A stretch of DNA of 64,000 nt from NCBI GenBank assembly GCA_963969345.1, contig OZ017766.1:7378001-7442000 (forward strand), given 5' to 3'. Position numbers and translations under genes: made by a program. How positions within the stretch are numbered: the stretch's first letter is position 1; each line of letters opens with the position of its first letter. The notes under the pieces are model-generated. The model ran no database searches. It had not been told where the DNA came from and saw only the letters and a list, made by a program, of their open reading frames with translations. This DNA is from Turbatrix aceti. Lineage: Eukaryota > Nematoda > Chromadorea > Rhabditida > Panagrolaimidae. This document shows, piece by piece, positions 55,156 through 64,000 of the stretch.

Positions 55156-56786
55156 AAATTTCGAAAGTTTCTAGAAAAAAGACTTTTCTGGAAGAAAAAA
55201 GCTTTTCGGAAGTTCGAAATTTGAAAAAAATGACGCTTTAGAGAAAAAAAACGCGTTTTGGGGATTGAATTTTATTTTCCGCTCAAGACAAATATGGAAA
55301 AGTAACGATTACGACTACAATGTATCGTAACCTGATATTATTTACTTTGGTTCCCGCAACGATCGCAATCTGATCGATCGTAAATTTTTTCGCAATTTCG
55401 CTTCAAGATCAGTTTTTCGTGACGATCGCACTCTGATCGATTGTAACTTTTGCGTAAATTCCCTTCAAGATAAGTTTTTTTTGAGTAAGTGGCGTGCGCG
55501 CCCGGGCATGATGGCCGTTTTCCGATGGACATTGTTGTTGTTGTTTGTGCGAGTCAGTCCCTCCGTGAACGTTCTGCTTTTCCCTTTGCCCCGCTAACAA
55601 ACTAAGTAGGGTCCGGGCTCGGTTGCTGTTGCTGTTGCTGCACAAACGCACGTGTGTAGTAAATGAATGATTATTATGCGGGGTTTATCAGCGCTCCAGG
55701 GTGCGGTAATAGCTTTTTTACATCCCCGACAGGTCACGGGCTAGCGTCGCTCCTCGCGTTATCGTTATCACCGTAATCATAATCTTCGGCCCTGGCCCGG
55801 CCCAGCCCGGACCGATGTTTATATTTGTGTTTGTGTTATTCATCTGAACACGAACGCCTGGCAATTACAATTACAAATTTTTACGGTTCTCCCTTCTTCT
55901 CAGGTGGGGATGTATCAGACGGCGCTGATTCATTCACCAGAGAAGAAGGGAGGATGGGGGTGGTTACGATGGCGAGATTTTTTTTCAAAATATTTTGCCG
56001 GTGCCTCCTGCCAGAAAGGGGTTTTTTATCACACACACACGCCAGTCGTCGTCGTAGTCAGCTTTGTTGACTGTCGTCGTCGTCGTTCTTGTCGGCCGGC
56101 CTTGATTTTACCCGATTGCGCTCTGGGATGGGTCCCTTGCATCATTTCAGTTCTATATTGCAGGAGGCGTACTAGGGCTGCACTTTCACACCATCCATCC
56201 CCTCTGTGTTGGTTATTTACTGTTTGTTTGCTACGTTGACAAATAACTTTGCCTGCAAGCAAGGGATGGATGCGGATCCATCCGTTGATTGCTGGCAGTT
56301 TTTCCGGGGTCTTTATTGTTGTTTTTGTGCACTTTTATGTACAAAAAAGACAACTTTGACCGGGGTGAAGAGTAGAAAAGTGTCCAGCGTCCTATAGGCT
56401 TGGCTTGGCTTTTCTACTCGTGCCCGTAGTACTATTGTGTTATCGAGTGACGACCGGGCACGGACGGCAACGCGGACAAACCAACGTTGTCCGTCTCCAT
56501 CATCGCCGTCACTCCTTCCTTGCCCGCTCCGCTGCGCTGCGGCTGGCGCTGTGCTGCAAAAACAGCGCAAGCAAGCACCAAGCAGAGCAGCGGACATTGG
56601 ACTGGCGTGTTTCTCATTTGGTTGTTTTCCTCCTCTCTTTTTTTTCCAGAAAAAAAAAGAGAAGAGAAGCTCCATCCAGCCCGGTGAAGTTGTCATTGTA
56701 TTATTGTGCTTCTCTCCGCGTTGTTTTTGTCGTATCGGGTTTGATTAGTAAGATTTTTCACACCTGCCCCTCACCTGTTCTATTCC
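55156..56786. other. Upstream region of lec-1 with short direct repeats
   Basis: About 55340-55475 contains two copies of a 70-base unit (gatcgcaNtctgatcgat...ttcaagatNagttttt). 55640 has (gctgtt)n. No gene is recognised. The right end must contain the lec-1 promoter and outron. Confidence 0.4.
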
Positions 56787-56788
56787 AG
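56787..56788 (+). promoter_or_regulatory. Putative trans-splice (or 5' UTR intron) acceptor of lec-1
   Basis: cacctgttctattccag ends 27 bases before the start codon after a pyrimidine-rich run. Confidence 0.5.
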
Positions 56789-56815
56789 GTTGTTAACTGT
56801 TAACTGACTGACAAC

Positions 56816-58481
56816 ATGGCCACCGAGCAAAAATCCTATCCCGTGCCGTACCGCTCGCAGCTCCAGGAACGCATCGAGCCCGGACAGACGGTCATCATCA
56901 AGGGCTCGACGATCGAAGAATCCCAGCGATTCTCCATCACGCTTCACAGCAAGTCGGCTGACTTCAGCGGCAACGACGTGCCTCTTCACCTCTCGGTCCG
57001 CTTCGATGAAGGCAAGATTGTGCTCAACTCGTTCGCGAACGGAGAATGGGGCAAGGAAGAACGCAAGTCAAACCCGATCAAGAAGGGCGAACCTTTTGAC
57101 ATCCGCATTCGTGCCCATGATAACCATTTCCAAATCTTCGTCGATCAGAAGGAGTTCAAGGACTACGAACACCGTCTTCCTCTCAGCCAGGTGACGCACT
57201 TCTCCGTCGAGGGTGACATCTATCTCAACCAGATTCACTGGGGCGGCAAGTACTACGTAAGTTTCACTGAGTTTTTCCGTAAAAAAAGAAGGAAAAAAAC
57301 TGTAGACGCATTTTCGCGTCAAGACTATTTTTCCTAATCTGCAAACGAATTTTCGCGTCGAACCCTTTTCAAAAAACGTAAAAACTGTAGATGCATTTTC
57401 GCGTCGAGACGGTTTTTCCTAAACAGCGATCGTATTTTCGCCTCAAGACCTGTTTTCTTGAGAAAACTGGATATATTTTCGTGTCGAGATCGTTTCTTCT
57501 GTTTCGAGTCGATCAGATGGTAACGATCACTTTGTAGGCCATATTATAGTGTTTTGATGGGCGCACCATCAATTTTGCCTGGCTTTTCTCCCCTACGAAG
57601 CCAATGTTAGCAGCTTTTGCGAGGAAGAAGAAGACGAAAGGTTGTAAAGCAAAGGGAGGAAAGGAGCAAGCAAAACAAAGAAACGAGAGGGAGACGACTG
57701 GTATTTTCGATAGCGCAAACTTTCCAGGGCAGTGTTTTGTTTGTTTGTTTGTGGATGGATGGATGGAGAAAATACTGCGTTTTTTCTGTACATGTGTGAG
57801 TCACATGCGTGGCAGGGAAGCAAAACCAAACCAAACCCCAAGCTAACGGTCGGCGCCCCAACTTTTTTTTTTATAATGGGCCATTAAAAAAAAGAGATGC
57901 AAAAACGATAGCAAGACAAATGTAGGCGCAGACGAACTTTTACGATCATAAAAAAAATTGAGGCCAAAAATCAACAAAAGTCGCTACGAGACCCAAAAAC
58001 AAAATCGTTACAAAACCCTTTTTTAGCCTATCCCCTACGAATCGGGCATCGCTACCGGATTCCCGCCCGGAAAGCGCCTCCTCATCTTCGGAACCCCCGA
58101 AAAGAAGGCCAAGAGCTTCAACATCAACCTGCTCCGCCGCAACGGTGACATCGCTCTCCACCTCAACCCCCGCTTCAACGAAAAGGCTATCGTGCGCAAC
58201 GCGCTCCAGGCCGGTGAATGGGGCAACGAGGAGCGCGAAGGCAAGATCCCGCTCGAGAAGGGCGTCGGCTTCGACCTCACCATCGTCAACGAGAACTACG
58301 GTTTCCAGGTTGGTCCTAGAGCGAAATTAAAACTGTGTGAAACTGAATATAACGGTTAATTTTGTAGATCTTCATCAACAATGACCGTTTCTGCACGTTC
58401 GCTCACCGCGACGACCCCAACGACATCACGGGTCTCCAGATCCAGGGTGACGTCGAGGTCACTGGTATCCAGATCCAGTAA
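56816..58481 (+). CDS. Tandem-repeat galectin, LEC-1 type
   Basis: Exons 56816-57256, 58027-58308 and 58368-58481 (all phase 0) give 278 residues, the length of the nematode 32-kDa galectin LEC-1. Two carbohydrate-recognition domains are present. Domain 1 (about residues 10-147) has the galectin pattern LHLSVRFDEGKIVLNSF...GEWGKEER, which includes R, N, W, E and R sugar-contact positions. Domain 2 (about 150-278) has LHLNPRFNEKAIVRNAL...GEWGNEERE. They are joined by HWGGKYY|PIPYESG, split by intron 1. Galectins bind beta-galactosides outside the cell after non-classical secretion; no signal peptide is seen, as expected. The coding exons are GC-rich, suggesting strong expression. Intron 1 contains gtcgagacc-type repeats. 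Confidence 0.95.
57290..57510. repeat. gtcRaga-type direct repeats in lec-1 intron 1
   Basis: Five units of about 45-60 bases, each ending attttcgYgtcRaga or a near variant (about 57310, 57346, 57395, 57435 and 57480). Same core motif as in introns of the srsx-like and PIGG genes. Confidence 0.7.
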
Positions 58482-59447
58482 TCAATCGACTGGTCGCTTG
58501 CACCGTAAACTGACTGACTGCCCTCTTTTGCCTTTTTTAAAAAAAATCTTTTTGACATCCGGCGTCGACGCGCCTTCCAAAATCGTTGCATTTCCGTAAC
58601 TTACAAAAATATGACTAACTAACAAACAACTATCCATCTGCTTCTTCCATCCAAGCTCAAATCAATCAAACATTGTGTTTTTTTGCAAGACTTTATGATT
58701 CTGTCTACGATTATCACTTTACGATCATTGTTAATTTTATAATTTTATCGCCCCCAAGTAAGGTTGCTTACCCACCCATCCATCCCCGTTACCAACCCGA
58801 TACGTCTCTTTTTCGCCGTCTCCATAGAGGTCAAACGAAGGGTCGTACCGTTCGAATAAACATGGTGATGAAAAACTGGGAAAAAACCTGTTTCATGGAC
58901 AGGAAAACAAATAGATGCGTGGGAGCGGAACAGGTAAAAACCCCGAAGATCGTTACATTTTTTACACATTGGGGTGATCGGGCACACATACCAATTTACA
59001 CCAAAAAAGTTTCAAAAAAAGTAAAAAAAAGGAAAGCAAAAAGTAAGAAAATAGAAAAGAAGCGCGAACGTAAATTTACGGTCATTTTTGTTCCGAACGC
59101 GAATTTACGTACATTTTCGTTGCGAAAGTCAATTTACGTTCTTTTTCGTTGTGAAAGTAACATTTACGTTTATTTTCACGAAAACGAACGCAAATTTCAC
59201 GTTTGCAACGAAAATGTTGTATACGTAAATTTTACGTTAGCAAGAAAAATGAACGTAAAATTTTACGTTCACGCAAAAACGTAGGAGCATTCGACACAGA
59301 ACGCCAAGACGAGTAACGATCGCTCTCTAAACTCTAATTCGAGTGGATTTTGAATTCCATAGCTAGACAACGCGAGGTAAAATGCAGAACTGCAACTTTA
59401 CACGTGTACGTACGTTCGACAAGAAATATTCGAGACTGTCTTCTTTC
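58482..59447. other. lec-1 3' flank and PIGG upstream region
   Basis: The first few hundred bases are probably lec-1 3' UTR. About 59060-59275 is an imperfect tandem array of units with cgtaaatttacgttc and ttttcgttgcgaaagt blocks of about 40-50 bases. No gene is seen. The right end is the PIGG promoter or outron. Confidence 0.5.
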
Positions 59448-59449
59448 AG
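59448..59449 (+). promoter_or_regulatory. Putative trans-splice acceptor of PIGG
   Basis: gtcttctttcag ends 11 bases before the main ATG. Two other ATGs (59450 and 59454) fall in the short leader in other frames. Confidence 0.5.
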
Positions 59450-59460
59450 ATGCATGACAG

Positions 59461-62400
59461 ATGTCTCGAATTCGGCAACGCTGTGCAGCCTACTTTTTGA
59501 CTCTCGCCGGCGTTTGCGTCTTTCTCGTCGGCTTCTTTCCGCATCGCGTTGCGCTGGGTGCCGATGACGACGATGCCTCTCTTCCGGGTGCGAGAACGAC
59601 CTGTCCTGTCCCTCCGCCGACGTCCGCGAATGACACAAAGCTCGTCGTCGTCATTATCGATGGCTGGCGCAGTGATTTTTTCTTTGGGAACCGTGGAGCG
59701 GCTTCTATGCCATTTTTAACTGGTTCTGGGGGTTTTGCCGTGGAATGCGTCGTCCAGCATCCGACAGTCACAATGCCCCGTCTCAAAGCTGTCCTTGCGG
59801 GCATTGTACCGTCATACCTGGACGTAGCGCTCAATTTTGCAAGTTCCCGTTTTGATATCGACAATTGGCTGTCACGTGCGATTTCTGCGGGACGCAGAGC
59901 CGTGTTCTACGGCGACGACACGTGGCTTACGATGTTTCCAGGCTTCTTTGCCCCACGCTCAGAAGGCACGGTGTCATTTTTCGTCACGGATTACACGGAG
60001 GTGGATGACAACGTCACACGTCACCTGGGCATGGAGACGAGGGATCACGTTAACACCTGGGACATCCTCATCCTGCACTACCTCGGACTCGACCATATTG
60101 GGCACTCTGTCGGAGGCAAGACGCCGTTGATCGACGAAAAACTCGGTGAAATGGACGGTATTATTGCCAATATTTATCGCAATTTGGTATGTATACGTTT
60201 TTTTCGTTTCGAGACACAAAAATTGTAGTTTTTACATTTTTTTCGTTTCGAGACCCAAAAAAATGTTATTTTTACTTTTTTTTATCGTTTCGAGACCCAA
60301 AATCCGTCATTTTTACATGTTTTTCGTTTCGAGACCCAAAATCTGTCATTTTTACGTTTTTTTTTCATTTCCAGCCTCAAAAAGTAGGGAAAAAAGTATC
60401 GTAAAAAAAAGTAACAATTTCCAAGCATAAAACGTTGCTTTCAATTATGTCAATAGTTTTGCAACGAAAATCCCAAAACGATCATATTTTTTTGAAAATA
60501 ATGAAAAAATAAGATTTTTTTCAACGTTTCTGTTTTAAAAAAAATATCGTAAAACTTATGTATCGTAAAAAAAGTAACAAAATCCAAACAAAAAACGTTA
60601 CGTCCGTGTTTTAACGTTACGTTACGTCCGTGAAAATGGTTTCGCAACGAAAATTCTAAAACGATCGTAACTTTTTTTACCGTAATATTTTCTGAAAAAT
60701 TTTATTTACCGTTTTTTACCCAAAAAAAGATGTTTTTTTTCAAAATCTGTAATTTTTAGTCAGAATCAACGAAATCCCCGTTTACGATAGTCGTCCTCGG
60801 AGACCATGGCATGGCGACAGAGGGCGGTCACGGGGGGACCACCTACCGCGAAACCCACGTACCAGTTGTGTTTTTGTCTTCTGAAGGTCAGAATGATCCA
60901 AAGAAACCCCTCAGACCTCTCAGTACCGTAGTCCAGCAAGTCGACCTGGTCCCGACGCTTTCGGCTATTTTGGGCCAACAAATCCCAACCAACAGTCTGG
61001 GAGTATCCTTCGCTGATCGTTTCCTCAAAGACTCCATCCATACTTCCTGGCATCTGTGGAAAAACGCCAGACAACTCATAAAACTCGCTGGATCTCAGGC
61101 TTCTCAGCACGAACTTAAATGTGGGTTTACGGTCATTTTTTTTTCGCTTTTTAGCAGTTTTTTGACGTTTTACAATCATTTTTATCGTTTTTGAGCGTTT
61201 TTCGGTATTTTTAGTGATCCTTGAAGACTGTCTCGCGGGATTGGAAGTTCACCTGTGCAAGGGCAACCCCGTGCCCCCGGAATTGCTTGACAAGTGCCGG
61301 CAAGAGCTTTGGAGATTCCAATTTGGGCTTATTCATTCGTCAAGCGAGTACAGTTATTCCAAACTCGCTGCTGGATGGCTGATTGTTGCGGTATCAGCGT
61401 TTCTGGCTATCAGGCCTATTCTTCCTCCCCGAATGCCAAGCTTGAAGGATCTTTTGCGTCTCGATCTGGCACCTGTCCTGGTCTTCATTCAACCACTCGC
61501 AGTGTTCGCTTCCAGTTTCGTGGAATATGAAAGACGAGTTTGGTGAGTTGGATTGTAAATATTTTCGTTTTAAAACCTGCGCTAAAAATGATCGTAAACG
61601 TTATACAAAATTTCCGTGGTGGAAATCTTCGTTTTTAGTTCAAAAAAAAATCAAAAACGAACATTTTACAAAAAAAAAATTCTTGAAGCGAGCCTTGATT
61701 TTCGTTTCAAAACCCTAAATCGTCAAAAACTTTTCAAAAAAACTTTTTTTGCTCGAATTTTAATTTTTTAGCCTAAAACTTTTCACAAAATTTTCGTGGT
61801 AAAAATTAGGTTTTCGTTTTGAAACCAAAAACCTATAAAACGATTGTACATTTTTCAAAAAACAAATTGGCGCGAATTTCGATTTTTGTTCTAAAACCTT
61901 GTGTTTTCGTTTCAAAACCAAAATTGATTGTAAACTTTTCAAATATCTTTTTTGGCGCAAATCTCGATTTTCGTTCTAGAACCAAGCTCAATAGTGATCG
62001 TATTTTTTTGCAAAACTTTCGTCGGGGGAACCTCAATTTTCGTTCTAAATTTTTGTTTTTCATTTCAAAAATTGTCCTTCAACAATTTTAATCTCAATGC
62101 TCTTTTAGTCCATCGCATAAAATTATCATCCTAATAAGCCTTGTTATTCCTGCAAAACATGTATTTTTAGCACATTTAAAAATTCCGTGAAAACAATATT
62201 CATCTTTTGAACTTTTCAGGTTTTTCCTACTCTCAACCGTGCTCGTGCTGTCAGGCTACCGACAAATGTGTAAGAGTAGAGTCAACCTGAATTGGACTAT
62301 GGCAATTTGCCTTCTGGCAGCACTGGCTTTTCACCGGGTCGCCTCGTCCTTCGTCTTCAACACAATTGTCAAATTGCTGTACGTTTATTTTTTATTGGCA

Positions 62401-63800
62401 AACGCATTTATTTTTTTTTCGTAAAAGTTTTTTTTTGCAAAACAAAAACAAATTACAGTAAAAAATTGTTTTTTTGCTATTTTTAGGCCAACAATTGCCG
62501 CTCAACACGGGTCTGTCTTCATCGCAGCGGGTCTCCTCCACTTTCTCCATTCTGGTCCACTGCCATTGAAAGTGATATCCACGATTTCGCTCTTCTCCGA
62601 ACGATTCGCGCTCCCTCCGACGTGGTGGTCGCTCGAAGGAGGCCTTCTGATTGCTTTTTACCTCTCACTGGCAATCCATTTTCTCCTCAGCGACTGGAGA
62701 AGTCTGACGGTATTCTGGGTCGTCAGTCTGACATCGCCGGTCAATCGAGTGGTTCTCGTGATCGCTGTTCTGCTTGGAAGACTGCTTGCAGTGCTTCCGA
62801 CGAAACAACAGACGCCGGCGGTTCTCCTGGCAGCTTGCTCGGCGGCGTTTTACTATACCGTGAGTTTTGGAACGAAAATTAAAAAAAAAATCCACTTGAG
62901 ACACAAAATTTATTCGAGGCTAAAAATTATCGCAAACAGTGCGCAAAAATTTCGTGGTGAGAGGAATCTTTGATTTTCGCTTTAAAACTAAAAATCCAAA
63001 ACAGCGTAAACCAAAAATTCAAAACGATCGTAAAAATTTTTAACCCAAAAACGAAAAAAAAACTTTCGTGGTGAGATTTTTCGTTTTATAACCACACCAC
63101 AACTTTTTTCAAAAAAAAATCGTGTTAGGAACATCGGTTTTCGTTTTCAAATGAAAAAATGATTTTTCGAAAAATTTTCGTGGTGGAAACCTCTATTTTT
63201 GTCCTAAAACCAAGCTTCAAAGTGGTCGTAAACGTTTTACAAAACTTTCGTTGTGGGACCCAAGCGGAAAAAAAATTCCACTGAGGCCCAAAATTTTTTA
63301 GATTTTCTTTTTTTTCACATTTTCCATTAAAAACCAAAGAACGTTTTGTTTTTTTACCCGAAAGCTGTTTTTTAGGGTAACTCACACTCGCTAGCCTCAC
63401 TGGACCTCGCAAGTGCCTATACGCGACTGCCGTTCTACAACTTTCTCCTCTGCGGCTTCCAACTCTTCCTTGTCATGTATTCTGCTCCACTCACGATGGC
63501 CATAGCGTGGTGAGTCGGTCAAGTGCCCTGCAGGGTGCTTAAGTGCCTTTTCTGTTGTTTTTTTCCAGGAGCCGGACTGCAAACAGCGAATCGATCGAGT
63601 CTGCAATTAACTGGCTGCTTCTGCAGCGCACGACCGCGCTTGCGACGTGCCTGACCGCGCTCGTCATCCACCGGCATCACCTCTTCGTGTGGAGCGTCTT
63701 TGCGCCCAAGGCTGTCTTCGACGTGCTCCACTTTGGCGCTGCAGGAACCATAACTATAGTAGCATACCTTGCTATGCGAAAATACGGTGTTTCAAAGTGA
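59461..63800 (+). CDS. GPI ethanolamine phosphate transferase 2 (PIG-G/GPI7)
   Basis: Seven exons, 59461-60186, 60760-61120, 61215-61542, 62220-62378, 62487-62859, 63376-63509 and 63569-63800, with phases 0,1,2,2,0,2, give 770 residues. It adds ethanolamine phosphate to the second mannose of GPI precursors in the ER membrane. A hydrophobic N-terminal anchor (YFLTLAGVCVFLVGFF) is followed by a luminal alkaline-phosphatase-like domain: VVIIDGWRSDFFFG (metal-binding Asp), HPTVTMPRLKA (nucleophile Thr), FYGDDTW, DILILHYLGLDHIGH (the PIG-G version, unlike the VDHCGH of PIG-O) and GDHGMATEGGHGG. The rest is a series of membrane helices, with GNSHSLASLD and HHLFVWSVFAPK near the end. It is shorter than the mammalian protein (about 980), mainly in the membrane part. 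The ATG chosen is the only one in frame after the probable trans-splice site. Confidence 0.93.
60190..60375. repeat. Tandem tttcgtttcgagaccc repeat in PIGG intron 1
   Basis: Five copies of a roughly 40-base unit, tttcgtttcgagacccaaaa plus NNgtNatttttac, from about 60198. Only the last (catttccagcctc) is strongly diverged. Confidence 0.85.
60397..60668. repeat. Direct repeats related to the MRP-intron MITE, in PIGG intron 1
   Basis: Two copies of gtatcgtaaaaaaaRgtaac...ttNgcaacgaaaatNcNaaaacgatc lie at 60397-60486 and 60559-60668, resembling the arms of the palindromic MITE at 44447-44901 but in direct orientation. Confidence 0.55.
61550..62095. repeat. Degenerate direct repeats in PIGG intron 3
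   Basis: Six or seven units of roughly 70-90 bases alternate aaaNttttcgtggt or ttggcgcgaatt with ttttcgttNtaaaacc. Same type in intron 5 (62890-63290). No coding signal. Confidence 0.6.
62890..63290. repeat. Degenerate direct repeats in PIGG intron 5
   Basis: Units share ttttcgtggtgaga/gaaac and gattttcgNtttaaaac with intron 3, so the two introns appear to have been colonised by the same repeat. Confidence 0.6.
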
Positions 63801-63860
63801 TACGGTGTCTTCTCTCGTCATGAATTTATGTAACTCACTCACCCGCGTTTTTTTTTTCAA

Positions 63861-63985
63861 AATTAAAAAAAATTGAGACTTGAACGGAAAAAATTAACAA
63901 AAAATGTGTCTCGAACGGAAAAAAAAACAAAGAATGTGTATCGAACGGAAAAAAAACAAAGAATGTGTCTTGAACGGAAAAAACG
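63861..63985. repeat. 33-bp tandem repeat downstream of PIGG
   Basis: Four copies of a unit with aatgtgtctNgaacggaaaaaa end near the window edge. The reverse complement, ttccgttcNagacac, is the core of the MRP intron 1 minisatellite. Confidence 0.8.
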
Positions 63986-64000
63986 GGTTCAACCAACTCT

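Noticed and set aside
54635..55241. Long plus-strand frames of 93-179 codons
   Set aside because: They run through the 200-N gap and have no intact coding content.

Overview
The window is nuclear DNA of a nematode. The evidence is small exons split by AT-rich introns with TTTTCAG or TTTTTAG acceptors, a 278-residue tandem-repeat galectin that reads as the nematode LEC-1 type, nematode-only chemoreceptor families (Sra-superfamily-like and srsx-like), a divergent-loop cyclophilin, and polypyrimidine-AG acceptors 4 to 30 bases before several start codons, as expected for spliced-leader trans-splicing. I cannot name the species. There is one 200-base assembly gap (54956-55155).

Layout. 1-1350 is repeat-rich and without a gene. 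1351-14258 is a minus-strand cluster of paralogous five-exon chemoreceptor genes: two intact (A and B), one with a truncated last exon (E), and one that looks chimeric (C/D), where a tandem dimer of a 1.3-kb mobile repeat separates exons 1-4 from a leftover paralogous exon 4 piece and the only available exon 5. 14368-17999 is a composite fold-back element built of two nested palindromes and three blocks of one 49-bp minisatellite. 19198-20521 is a CRAL-TRIO/GOLD (Sec14-like) lipid-transfer protein gene. 23739-40294 is a near-identical 5.5-kb tandem triplication. Each unit carries a BRI3-like membrane protein gene (minus), an srsx-like receptor gene (plus) and the terminal exon of an ABC transporter (minus). 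39777-50198 is that transporter, a full-length MRP/ABCC1-type gene of nine exons and 1559 codons on the minus strand. 52055-52627 is a cyclophilin A gene (minus). 56816-58481 is the galectin lec-1 (plus). 59461-63800 is the GPI ethanolamine-phosphate transferase 2 gene PIGG, seven exons, 770 codons (plus).

The genes do not form one pathway: the right half holds housekeeping genes (MRP, cyclophilin, galectin, PIGG) and the left half is an accessory region of chemoreceptors and mobile DNA. The most notable structure is the triplication. Its right breakpoint lies inside a fold-back element in the last intron of the MRP gene, so that gene now has three copies of its terminal coding exon, two of them orphaned 5.4 and 10.9 kb farther downstream. 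The unit junctions carry iterated, templated-looking filler DNA and microhomology. Introns and spacers of unrelated genes share short direct repeats ending in a motif close to TTTTCGYGTCGAGACC.

Exon coordinates were worked out by hand from splice signals, reading-frame phase and paralogue comparison. No database search was run.
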